Assembly: GCA_947643665.1 (NCBI GenBank)
Contig: CANRWW010000017.1
Span: forward strand, 1 to 53,925
DNA length: 53,925 nt
Source: an uncultured Porphyromonadaceae bacterium
GTDB lineage: Bacteria; Bacteroidota; Bacteroidia; Bacteroidales; Muribaculaceae
Direction of reading: 5' to 3'
Shown here: piece by piece, positions 17,512 through 25,904 of the stretch
How positions within the stretch are numbered: position 1 is the first letter of the stretch
Layout: each line of letters opens with the position of its first letter
Program-made: the position numbers and the translations under genes
The notes under the pieces: generated by a model
What the model saw: only the letters and a program-made list of their open reading frames with translations
Database searches by the model: none
What the model was told of the DNA's origin: nothing

Positions 17512-18396
17512 TCACTTACGCAACAGACGCTTGTAAATCATCCCCCTCAACCAATTCGGCACCAATCTTACCCCGAAACGTATAACCACATTCTTAACCA
17601 TTGTGGCATTACCGATAAAACCCAACCGGCATATTTCACGCTGAAACTTCACTTCGTCCATGGCATACTTCAAACCGCCACGACGCTTGTACACATCCCC
17701 TGATTGCCTGAACCATAAAAGACTCTCTGGCAAATTATAAAATTTCTCTCCGCGGCACAACATCTTAACCCAAAGATAGTAATCCTCGAAAAGCGGAAAA
17801 TGCTCATATCCACCGGCAGCCTCCACACGGCTTTTGCGGAACATCACTACCGGATGGTTCATTGGGTTCCTCCCCTTGCCGAATTTCAAAATATCTTCAT
17901 GTTCCACAGGGAGCCGACGGGTGGAAACGACTTGGCGGCTTCCATCTTCACCCGCCATAAACTCATCAATCCAAGCACCACAAACAGCAATTTCAGGGCG
18001 CGACACCATATACTGATACTGTTTACAGATACGCTGAGGCATCATCACATCATCAGTATCCATACGCGCCACAAATTCGTTGCTGCAATGACGTAACCCC
18101 TCACACAAAGCCCTACCAAGCCCAACGTTTTTCTCCAGTTTGACAACATGGAATTGGGGAACACCACCTTCGGAACGTGAGAATTCATCAACTACTCCAA
18201 GGAGATCCTCACCGACAGGTCCGTCAAGCACCATCACCACCTCCTGAGGCATTGCCGTCTGCTCCAAAATACTGGCCAACGACTCCCTGAGATATTGCGG
18301 TTTCTCCAGTGCATACAGCGACAGGAGCACACTCACCGGCACGACCTCTGCCGCAGGAGCTTCCTTCCGCCTCTCATAAACCTTATTCTCTAACAT
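17512..18396 (-). CDS. Family 2 glycosyltransferase
   Basis: A 294-residue GT-A fold glycosyltransferase of family GT2. The N-terminal segment VSVLLSLYALEKPQYLRESL precedes the nucleotide-sugar binding strand EVVMVLDGP. The DxD-type metal site is RMDTDDVMMP, and FEDYYLWVKM holds the acceptor-side ED motif. It adds one sugar to the growing undecaprenyl-linked repeat on the cytoplasmic face. The start is ATG at 18396, with a GTG six bases upstream as an alternative. The closest functional type is the WcaA/galactosyl- or rhamnosyl-transferase-like group, with donor unknown. Confidence 0.9.
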   Translation of the reverse strand: MLENKVYERRKEAPAAEVVPVSVLLSLYALEKPQYLRESLASILEQTAMPQEVVMVLDGPVGEDLLGVVDEFSRSEGGVPQFHVVKLEKNVGLGRALCEGLRHCSNEFVARMDTDDVMMPQRICKQYQYMVSRPEIAVCGAWIDEFMAGEDGSRQVVSTRRLPVEHEDILKFGKGRNPMNHPVVMFRKSRVEAAGGYEHFPLFEDYYLWVKMLCRGEKFYNLPESLLWFRQSGDVYKRRGGLKYAMDEVKFQREICRLGFIGNATMVKNVVIRFGVRLVPNWLRGMIYKRLLRK

Positions 18397-18480
18397 TTCC
18401 ACCTAATTACAAAGTATTATAATGTGTGTCTACGCAATACAACAATAAAAACATCCTCCCCCCACATTGTAAACCTATTG

Positions 18481-19716
18481 CTATGAAAAACGATAATATA
18501 ACCGCTTGATTGACTTTATCATCGCAGGAGGCAAAAATCCAAGCCACTGTTTCAGACGCCATATCACGCGCTTTTTCAACGGTCGTGCAGAATATATGGT
18601 GCGTACACTCACTGCCAACGGTACAGAAGGATCTGCAAGTTCCGCGAATACATGCTTCCTGACAGCCCAATCTGTTTTATATACCTTGCCATAGCTCTGA
18701 TACGGCAGAAATGATGCAAAATCTTTCTCTTCCGCCTCAATGGCATCCGCAATAAGTTTGTATGCATCGCGGCCAGAGGATGTGCATATCGTAACAGCTG
18801 AAACGCCTTTGCCATTCCCCACATACTCCCTACCCCAGAAATCTCCCAGCCTTATATCGCATGCCTCAAGATTTGACCGGGCAGTACAGTCGTAACAGGC
18901 CTTATTGAGCAGATCGTCAGAGAAAAACAGATTATAAAAGTCTTTATCCGATATTTTTCTTGAAACACCATCCACATCAATACGTGCCTCAAGCACAAAA
19001 GCGCCCCATCCCTTTCTTTTACTTCGAAAATTAACATCGCGCACAGCCATACGGTCGGCTCCGGCACTTGAAGCCATCTCAGTCAGGCATTTGTCCCAGA
19101 CAAGCATTGAGGGACATCCGTGGCAATAGAGATCAACAAGCAGCAAACGGTCGCGGCAACGCTTTTTGACCGCATACCTATGCCACGCATATATCTGGCA
19201 AGGGAGACCGAAAACAGCCACACGCCCACCTTTACGCAACCTATCCGCAACCTCTCGGAAAGCATCGGCAGTGAAAGACTGTATGTATTTTGAGCCTCTG
19301 AAACGCCCTGTAGCGCCCACAGTATCCGCTATTACATGCACAGCCCGTCCTGTCCGGCCATCATATGAAGCACCACAACATATGTATCCGTTCCCGACTA
19401 ATGCCTTGGCCAGCAGATCGGCAATACCACCGGACGTAGTAGCAGAAACAACCTCCGGATCTTTCGCCCAGGCACCGTAAAGCATAGCACCGGCAGGAGG
19501 ACCTGAAGGAGTTGCGTCTCTGTCATATTTATAGCATACGCTCTGACACAGGCCGCAGTCTATACACGTTTCAGCATCTACCAGTGGGCGGTAAAAGCCC
19601 TCTGCATCTTCATTGAAAGAGATACAGCCTACAGGACACACCGCTGCACACATCTGGCAACTAGTGCAGTCATTCACACAGCCAGGAGCCTCTATGTTTT
19701 TATTTCGTTGCTCCAT
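18481..19716 (-). CDS. F420 hydrogenase/dehydrogenase beta-subunit-like Fe-S protein
   Basis: A 411-residue cytoplasmic protein. The N-terminus carries two 4Fe-4S ferredoxin motifs, CTSCQMCAAVCP (about residues 18-29) and CIDCGLCQSVC (about 51-61). The N- and C-terminal coenzyme F420 hydrogenase/dehydrogenase beta-subunit domains follow. In Bacteroidota capsule loci such proteins commonly sit beside polysaccharide pyruvyl transferases, as here, where the two genes overlap by 17 bases. The redox step is not established. True F420 use is not implied, because these bacteria are not known to make it. Confidence 0.88.
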   Translation of the reverse strand: MEQRNKNIEAPGCVNDCTSCQMCAAVCPVGCISFNEDAEGFYRPLVDAETCIDCGLCQSVCYKYDRDATPSGPPAGAMLYGAWAKDPEVVSATTSGGIADLLAKALVGNGYICCGASYDGRTGRAVHVIADTVGATGRFRGSKYIQSFTADAFREVADRLRKGGRVAVFGLPCQIYAWHRYAVKKRCRDRLLLVDLYCHGCPSMLVWDKCLTEMASSAGADRMAVRDVNFRSKRKGWGAFVLEARIDVDGVSRKISDKDFYNLFFSDDLLNKACYDCTARSNLEACDIRLGDFWGREYVGNGKGVSAVTICTSSGRDAYKLIADAIEAEEKDFASFLPYQSYGKVYKTDWAVRKHVFAELADPSVPLAVSVRTIYSARPLKKRVIWRLKQWLGFLPPAMIKSIKRLYYRFS

Positions 19717-20800
19717 CCAAAGCAGATTTTAACCAATCCATTGATTCTTTTCTATGCTCAAGGACTGCATCATCCACATGCTTCCAGTCTATTTCGCGAC
19801 CGAAAACGGCATCCAAATCATCGAAACCGGCGACACGACGGTCTGCCAGACCATGCTCATCAAGGAGCGCAAGTATCTTGTTGGCGTTGTCGCGGGTCTT
19901 CACGGCCATAGGCGTACGGGCTATGATTGACATCACAGTGCCGTGGAACGTATCGGTCACCACCCCTGAGGCGTGTTTGAACCATAAGAGCAGTTGCTCC
20001 GGATCGCAATTGACATTCCTGTCGGCCCACGGATGGAAAAATCCTGGCGATACGATCTGTAACCCCTTGGAACGCGCATAGGCGCGTATTGCCTCAGTCT
20101 CTTCCGGATCGTTCATACGCGCATCGTAGGCATATACAAGCAGATAGGGTTTAGCTCCTGGCATAGGGTTGCTCCCACCATTAAGTTCACGGGTATATCC
20201 GTAAAGCAATACAGGATCGCATACCCTTTGCGGGGAAAATCCGAGCAATTGCTCCACTACTGCGCGGCTGTTCTCGTCGCGCACCGAAAGAGCCTCCATC
20301 CCTTTCAGCCCCCCTGCCACAAAGTCGCGACAATGCAAGCGGTCTATATCCCCTATCATCGTAGGCCCGAAACTACCGGCATATGATATCACTCTCCGCG
20401 AAGGAGCGGCATATCCGAAAAATATAGGTGTAGGCCCGGTATGCAATGCGAAAACCTCGTCGGACCCCACCACAGTAAGATCTATGTCCCCGGCCTCCGA
20501 GTAGTAGTCCCCTATTATTCCATATTTGGTAAGGAAAGCACGCAGTGTCTTGCGTTTCCGGAAATTATAGACCGTCTTTGACAATCCGTTTTCCCGAAGA
20601 TACCCAATGTAAATCCCCAGCGATCCGAGTCCGATGGAATATTTCGCTTTCTTGTCATGCCCCAGAAAGTCGTAATTCTTATCAAACCTCAAAGCATGCG
20701 CCCGATGCCCCATACCTTCGAGCACTCGTTTGAGAGCAGTGAGCTGCAACACAGCCCCATGGTTGTGCACATCATAGTGTGTGATAATTCCTATATTCAT
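19700..20800 (-). CDS. Polysaccharide pyruvyl transferase family protein
   Basis: A 366-residue protein beginning MNIGIITHYDVHNHGAVLQL, the usual start of the family. The C-terminal signature VVTDTFHGTVMSIIARTP is present. Members such as CsaB and WcaK ketalate sugars with pyruvate from phosphoenolpyruvate, adding a negative charge to the glycan. It is coupled to the downstream F420-beta-like gene by a 17-base overlap, and that pairing is frequent in Bacteroidales loci. A predicted product would be a pyruvylated repeat-unit sugar, but some relatives have no proven activity. Confidence 0.88.
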   Translation of the reverse strand: MNIGIITHYDVHNHGAVLQLTALKRVLEGMGHRAHALRFDKNYDFLGHDKKAKYSIGLGSLGIYIGYLRENGLSKTVYNFRKRKTLRAFLTKYGIIGDYYSEAGDIDLTVVGSDEVFALHTGPTPIFFGYAAPSRRVISYAGSFGPTMIGDIDRLHCRDFVAGGLKGMEALSVRDENSRAVVEQLLGFSPQRVCDPVLLYGYTRELNGGSNPMPGAKPYLLVYAYDARMNDPEETEAIRAYARSKGLQIVSPGFFHPWADRNVNCDPEQLLLWFKHASGVVTDTFHGTVMSIIARTPMAVKTRDNANKILALLDEHGLADRRVAGFDDLDAVFGREIDWKHVDDAVLEHRKESMDWLKSALDGATK

Positions 20801-20815
20801 TTTATCCTTAAAGGC

Positions 20816-21871
20816 TCAGAGTTTAGAAATAATTTCTTTCATCCGAGAATTATATTGTGAATAATCAAAGTATTTATGAAATGATAATACTGCATATTCC
20901 GACATCTCCCTAAAATGCTCAGATATATACATCAATCCCTGCAAAAGATCTGAATAATCTGTGTTAGAAGCACAAACATAAACATTCTCTTTGTCAGCCA
21001 TGAACTCAGAAACATTCTTTTTAAGAACAATGGCTGGAGTACCGAACATAAATGCTTTGGACATCACGCCGCTCTGTGTAGTACGGTTATATGCGTTCCA
21101 CACAGCAATTGAAGAGGCATATGCCATATTGATCTCATTGTCAGTCAAAGGACGTCCATCTTGCACAATTAAAAAACCCTTCTTAATGAGTTCCTCTAAT
21201 TTTGGAGTTCGCTCAATCTTATATTTTGTAGCGATCTTGAACATAAATTTACCAGGATCAAACTCTTCGGACAAGGATAATTTATATATAAAATCTATAT
21301 ACGCGTCAAAAGCATGATCGTGACTGACAGTACCTATATATGAGAAATATTTTCTGTCACATGGACAAGGAAGAGCTTCTTTATAATAAAGCAATGGAAG
21401 ATAAGTATAATTCGAATTAAACTTTACAGCTATTGAATTCTTATAAAGACGTATTGCTTTCTGAGATGGTAACAGGATCTTATCAGAAAGCATCAAGAAA
21501 AGCATTGACACATAATATTTCAGGAAAAAGCGAATTGTCCATTTATGTGAATTCCCAGATTTAATATATGTGGAATACTTCTCAATCGGTTCGTGCATCA
21601 CATACAGAATCTTGCATTTGAAAACTTTTCTGAGTCGCCTCATTACAGTAAAATTCTTTAATGCGGGAAACCAGAAAATAGCATAATCCACATGCCGTAT
21701 TTCTGAGATATCTGTCACCAAATTCAACCCATCAGGCAAGAATGGTATAAATTCTTTGTCAACCAACAACAAGGGCGACAAACCAATATCAATTGCCTGT
21801 TTGTAACTGGCGACCAAATGAGATACATGCTGTGGCCGGAACTGTAAAGAAACTATCAGAAACGATTTCAT
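20816..21871 (-). CDS. Glycosyltransferase, GT4-like (GT-B)
   Basis: A 351-residue protein with two Rossmann-like halves typical of GT-B enzymes. The first half contains ILYVMHEPIEKYST. The second half, from about residue 170 (FSYIGTVSHDHAF), has SIAVWNAYNRTTQSGVMSKAFMFGTPAIV, the acceptor/donor loop that replaces the classical EX7E region. It is assigned to the GT4-like group on this pattern, without a clear closest relative. It starts 15 bases upstream of the pyruvyl transferase gene, and its ATG overlaps the preceding stop (ATGA). Confidence 0.75.
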   Translation of the reverse strand: MKSFLIVSLQFRPQHVSHLVASYKQAIDIGLSPLLLVDKEFIPFLPDGLNLVTDISEIRHVDYAIFWFPALKNFTVMRRLRKVFKCKILYVMHEPIEKYSTYIKSGNSHKWTIRFFLKYYVSMLFLMLSDKILLPSQKAIRLYKNSIAVKFNSNYTYLPLLYYKEALPCPCDRKYFSYIGTVSHDHAFDAYIDFIYKLSLSEEFDPGKFMFKIATKYKIERTPKLEELIKKGFLIVQDGRPLTDNEINMAYASSIAVWNAYNRTTQSGVMSKAFMFGTPAIVLKKNVSEFMADKENVYVCASNTDYSDLLQGLMYISEHFREMSEYAVLSFHKYFDYSQYNSRMKEIISKL

Positions 21872-22626
21872 TTAAGTATCTGTTTTTGTAATCTTTGAGG
21901 TAAAACCGCGCAAACCGTACAGAAAATACCTCTTTTACAATTCAATTTCAACTCCTCCCATATAGTCATTTTTTTACGTTCGGTTTTTAATCCGGGAAGA
22001 AGTCTACGCGCTCTCCTATAATCAGATGGAACCCATTTCCCTTTGATAAGAGTATTTAAAATTTTAAACTGATTCTCATACACAGCATAAAAGCCATCAT
22101 ACTCATACCCCCGGTTTACCGCAATTTTTTCAAAATCCCACGCATTCTCACCATCCTTCAAGATGCTCTTCAATGTAGAGATTTTCCAAAGTGCATATAC
22201 ACAATTCTGACGATAAGGTATATTCTTTGGCAACTCACCGAATAAGTGATTAACTCTACAAGGAGGATCAAAATGCTTATAAAAACGAAGATAGTTACCA
22301 TCTATTTTTATAAACTCAGAGACTATTTCAGATACTTTCTCAGTATTGACTTTTTCCTTTAAAAAAAGGTCTTCAAGAGTGATCAATACATACTTATATC
22401 CTAACTTCTCCAACTGTTCGCATGCTCGCTTCAATCCAGTGCTCCAAGACGAGTCATCCCCCATCAATATAGGATTAAAATCCTCTTCCTTAAAAGGGCG
22501 CGTGTTAGTCGCAGCATATTTAGGGAATGGACAATCATTCCAAAAGCGTGACATGAGTTTCGCAAATGGCGAAATCATATCAAAATACCTGTCACATGAC
22601 AACAGAAGAAACGCTGTTTTCTCCAT
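21868..22626 (-). CDS. Capsule-locus protein of unknown function, possibly a transferase
   Basis: A 252-residue cytoplasmic protein without signal peptide. It starts KTAFLLLSCDRYFDMISPFA, with a DDSSWS segment near residue 57 and YVLITLEDLFL near residue 80. The layout (SCDRY start, GDDSSWS, LEDLF) recalls uncharacterised GT-A-like proteins of Bacteroidota polysaccharide loci, in which LED could be the metal site. No family with known function is recognised. It lies between the GT6 and GT4-like genes and overlaps the downstream gene by four bases, so involvement in repeat-unit assembly is inferred from context. Confidence 0.7.
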   Translation of the reverse strand: MEKTAFLLLSCDRYFDMISPFAKLMSRFWNDCPFPKYAATNTRPFKEEDFNPILMGDDSSWSTGLKRACEQLEKLGYKYVLITLEDLFLKEKVNTEKVSEIVSEFIKIDGNYLRFYKHFDPPCRVNHLFGELPKNIPYRQNCVYALWKISTLKSILKDGENAWDFEKIAVNRGYEYDGFYAVYENQFKILNTLIKGKWVPSDYRRARRLLPGLKTERKKMTIWEELKLNCKRGIFCTVCAVLPQRLQKQILK

Positions 22627-22647
22627 ATATTATTTATTATTCGTCTA

Positions 22648-23433
22648 TCAAATATACCATCTCAACGCCCACACAATTTTCCAAATTCCTTTCGTAAATC
22701 TGGCAAATATCCCCTTTTTACGGCCTTTGTTGAAATAATCATTAAATTTAGTTTTATCAATCAAAAGTATTTTTACGGAAGGGGGCACAACATCACTTTC
22801 CGGCCACATATATTCCACCCCAAGTTCTTTTGGCTTATGGTTATGCATATAGCTGTTTATATGCGATTCATCATGTACTAGAGCTACAATACCATTGTCT
22901 TTGTCCTTTTGGACATTCTTACACAACTGGCGGGTCATTGCGAGGTATGCAGATGAAGTGCCGCCGTTAGCTGCTCCGGAATAGTATTTATAGGGTCCTT
23001 TAAAGGGAGGTATATACGCAGTAGAATGTTTATTCCTTTCAAACCCATACATGCTTGGTGTTTTCTCATATTTGAAAGATCCGGGCCCTCTAAAGCCAAC
23101 CAGCCCCTCCTCATCCGACGGAAGGATTCCCACACCCACAGGGCTAATAAAACGTATATTTGAATTAAAAAAGAAAATATAATCAAAGGTCTTCAATTCA
23201 TCCTCTTTCCAGAGAAAAGTCCTGAATCGGTATAAAGAGTCGTCAGGAAAACCTTCAAATTTCTTTGGAACTACGGTTATATCCTCCTGTTGGCAAATAC
23301 TAGCATCATCTGTAAACACAAAATAATGTTTGTCTGCAATATCTTTTAAAAAGTATTTGTTACAACTTTCATAAAAACCGTTCCAGAACTGGCTATATAT
23401 CCCAGTGCAGATATAAAGAATCGCAACTTTCAT
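22648..23433 (-). CDS. Family 6 (ABO-like) glycosyltransferase
   Basis: A 261-residue GT-A retaining glycosyltransferase of CAZy family GT6, the family of human ABO and alpha-1,3-galactosyl transferases. The visible features are the KHYFVFTDD strand (residues 35-43), FFNSNIRF with NSN at 90-92, the acceptor segment YYSGAANGGTSSAY (150-163), and the catalytic region HDESHINSYM (187-196) followed by KPKELGVEYMWPE. Mammalian enzymes have a DXD motif. Known bacterial GT6 enzymes have NXN and act without a divalent metal, and this protein has NXN. It probably adds alpha-linked GalNAc or Gal to the repeat. There is no N-terminal anchor, as expected for a bacterial cytoplasmic form. Confidence 0.88.
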   Translation of the reverse strand: MKVAILYICTGIYSQFWNGFYESCNKYFLKDIADKHYFVFTDDASICQQEDITVVPKKFEGFPDDSLYRFRTFLWKEDELKTFDYIFFFNSNIRFISPVGVGILPSDEEGLVGFRGPGSFKYEKTPSMYGFERNKHSTAYIPPFKGPYKYYSGAANGGTSSAYLAMTRQLCKNVQKDKDNGIVALVHDESHINSYMHNHKPKELGVEYMWPESDVVPPSVKILLIDKTKFNDYFNKGRKKGIFARFTKGIWKIVWALRWYI

Positions 23434-23439
23434 TTTTTC

Positions 23440-24714
23440 TTATTTTATACTTCTGATATTATTTCCAGACAACCTAAATGTATTGCCAGAAATGTAATTT
23501 CCCGGATTATGCAAGAAAAAAAGACTCCACCAAAAAGTCAGATAACTTGTAGAAGGGACAGAAGATATATTCAACAACAAACTTAAATAAAGACCCAAAT
23601 ACAAACTTTTGTCAGGACGTTGAACAATCTGACGAAACGTCACTACCAGAAGCACCAAAAAAGCACTTAAAGCAAAAATTCCTTCTTGCAGGAGAATCCC
23701 AAAGAACGTATTGTGTACAGGATTATCGGCAATCTGTTTATAATCCTGTATCTCCTCCGGATTGTGATCAGCACCGATTCCGGAAAAAACATATGAAGGA
23801 TTCCTTTCAAACACCCTGAATGTAGCTTTTATCTGTCCAACACGCGGATCGTTCTGAATAAGCCCACCGGAACTTCTTGAGGAAATGTGTTTTGTAAAAC
23901 GGCGTTCAACTCCATCCAACATATATGAATAACTTCCATAACCGGCAACCAATAGCGCACTTCCTGCAACTGCAAGAACCATGAAACTTCTTTTTGATTT
24001 CTTATACAGGAAAATTAAATAAAACAGAAACAAAACTGCTAACGAAATCAAGCCCATACGAGACTGACCTACCAGAAACAACGGTAATGTAGCAATAATA
24101 GACGCAATGGATAAAACGCGCCAGAACATTCCGGTTTCTTTCCGATGTATGAATATCATGTTCAAAACAATCAGAAGCTCCAGACTTATTGCGAGATAGT
24201 TAGGATCTCCTGAGAAGCCGCCATATCTAACCCAACCCACATAAGTCAAAGGATTGGCAAATACATAGTAGGTCACCATAATTGCCGGTGATAGTTTTGC
24301 GATCACTGTTATGGTGTGGTAAAGATCCACCTTCCTTATCTTATTAAAACAAAACACACCTAGAGATATACGAATCAATGGTGATGAAATTCCCTTGGGA
24401 TATATTCCTGTCAAAACATCGGAAAGTGCCACAAAAACTACAAATACTGCTAATATTCGGTCTATATTATCCCATTTGCTTTTGACAAAGAAGCTACAGA
24501 GCAATGTTATAGCACACGGAACATAAAATGCCTTCTCCACAGGAAGCCATTCCGCATGTGCATAGTAAAACATTATAAGGGATGTTGCAGCAAAAAACAC
24601 ATACAGCGAAGACGCTATATGTTTCTTAGCGGCATGTTCTCTTTTGTAACCGGAACTATCAATACAATAACGATTACCCACGCGATTGCTTTTATTTATA
24701 ATTGATGTGTTCAT
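23440..24714 (-). CDS. O-antigen polymerase/ligase-like membrane protein (second copy)
   Basis: A 424-residue polytopic inner-membrane protein with about ten to twelve hydrophobic segments. A large periplasmic loop (about 280-350) ends in VHNTFFGILLQEG, the Wzy_C/O-antigen ligase pattern. Other anchor motifs are GDPNYLA and SRMGLISLAVLF. It is a clear but diverged paralogue of the protein encoded just upstream (24711-25904): shared positions include the GDPNYLA, HNTFF and FWW..FFL blocks. Its ATG overlaps the upstream stop (ATGA), so the two are translationally coupled. One may be the Wzy polymerase and the other a ligase, but the sequence does not decide. Confidence 0.85.
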   Translation of the reverse strand: MNTSIINKSNRVGNRYCIDSSGYKREHAAKKHIASSLYVFFAATSLIMFYYAHAEWLPVEKAFYVPCAITLLCSFFVKSKWDNIDRILAVFVVFVALSDVLTGIYPKGISSPLIRISLGVFCFNKIRKVDLYHTITVIAKLSPAIMVTYYVFANPLTYVGWVRYGGFSGDPNYLAISLELLIVLNMIFIHRKETGMFWRVLSIASIIATLPLFLVGQSRMGLISLAVLFLFYLIFLYKKSKRSFMVLAVAGSALLVAGYGSYSYMLDGVERRFTKHISSRSSGGLIQNDPRVGQIKATFRVFERNPSYVFSGIGADHNPEEIQDYKQIADNPVHNTFFGILLQEGIFALSAFLVLLVVTFRQIVQRPDKSLYLGLYLSLLLNISSVPSTSYLTFWWSLFFLHNPGNYISGNTFRLSGNNIRSIK

Positions 24715-25904
24715 ACAGTTGCCTCTCTTTGTCCACCTACTAAAAAGAATATGCCCCACCAAAAAATAAGCGAAGTCAGAGAGGGTATTGAATTCATGTT
24801 TAGAATAAAAGCTATAAGAAGCCCGATTTTTATATATGATCCTTGCAAAAAGACTTTTTTACATATGCAGAATAAAAAATACACAAAAACAAGTCCCCCT
24901 ACTACCCCGAGATGGAGCAATGCCTGAAAAAATGTATTGTGAACACAATGATGCGCAAGCAACCCATATTCCGGAAGGTCAACAGCTCTGGCATCCAAAC
25001 CTATTCCGATCAACAAATCGGTTGGATTAGCGATAAAGTATTGCAGCACTCCATATATCTGACTAAAACGTGATGTGATTGAATTTATGCCTGTACGGTC
25101 AGATATCGCAAATCGCGAAAGCGGATAATCACCTGTATTTATTACAAACAATCCTATTACAACCAAAGATATGGCACAGACGGACAAGACTGCAAGGTAA
25201 CGCGTAAGACGTTTTTGCAAAATGTAATATATGAAAAACAAATACAACAGAATCAATCCTGTCAGTCCTATCCGCGACATTGTTGCTATTACGATCAAAC
25301 TGCATATCAATAAAACTGCCCACGACAAACATTGCTCTCTTAAATTATGTGAGCCTGATATCCGGCACATATTTAAAGCAACTATAAGTGTAATCCCCAT
25401 TGCCAGATAATTGGGATCACCCGTATAAGCCATATACCTATGTTGCGACAATAACGGAATCTCTATAATCAAAAAACCGAGCATCAACGGTACAGACAAG
25501 TTACTTACCAGGTTTGTAAACCTGGTAGCATCACATTTACGTATCGCATTGAAACATGCGATACCGAATATAAAGCGGACTGTAGGGGAAGTGAGGCTAA
25601 ATGACAAATTTCTGTTAACAAGAGCCGCCACTAATGCACATATGACCATGAGACACAACAGCCCATCCATACGATCACGTTTGAATCCACAGAAAAAAGA
25701 ACATAACATAGACAGTCCACACGGAATATAAAAGATCTTTTCCATTCCCGACTGAGGATGCCCGAAAAAATAAAACAGCAGAGCCATAGATGCAAAAAGC
25801 ACATATAGCTTTCGCCACAACAGGTCTCCTTTTAATTTGGAAATTACCGAGTGGAAAACACACGTTATATTCATACTCCGATACACGGGATACTTACATG
25901 ACAT
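24711..25904 (-). CDS. O-antigen polymerase/ligase-like membrane protein (first copy)
   Basis: A 397-residue polytopic inner-membrane protein of the Wzy/WaaL type. It has repeated hydrophobic helices, a GDPNYLAMG motif near residue 165, SRIGLTGLILLY, a periplasmic loop with HHCVHNTFFQALLHLG, and IFWWGIFFL at the C-terminus. Polymerases of this group join flipped repeat units in the periplasm. Two starts are possible. The ATG at 25904 overlaps the end of the flippase gene by 11 bases. A later ATG at 25874 would shorten the protein by ten residues. The tandem paralogue downstream suggests duplication within the locus. Confidence 0.83.
   Translation of the reverse strand: MSCKYPVYRSMNITCVFHSVISKLKGDLLWRKLYVLFASMALLFYFFGHPQSGMEKIFYIPCGLSMLCSFFCGFKRDRMDGLLCLMVICALVAALVNRNLSFSLTSPTVRFIFGIACFNAIRKCDATRFTNLVSNLSVPLMLGFLIIEIPLLSQHRYMAYTGDPNYLAMGITLIVALNMCRISGSHNLREQCLSWAVLLICSLIVIATMSRIGLTGLILLYLFFIYYILQKRLTRYLAVLSVCAISLVVIGLFVINTGDYPLSRFAISDRTGINSITSRFSQIYGVLQYFIANPTDLLIGIGLDARAVDLPEYGLLAHHCVHNTFFQALLHLGVVGGLVFVYFLFCICKKVFLQGSYIKIGLLIAFILNMNSIPSLTSLIFWWGIFFLVGGQREATV

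Noticed and set aside
18481-19716. True coenzyme F420 enzyme
   Set aside because: The domain name comes from archaeal relatives. Nothing else in the window suggests F420 synthesis, and the capsule context argues against it.
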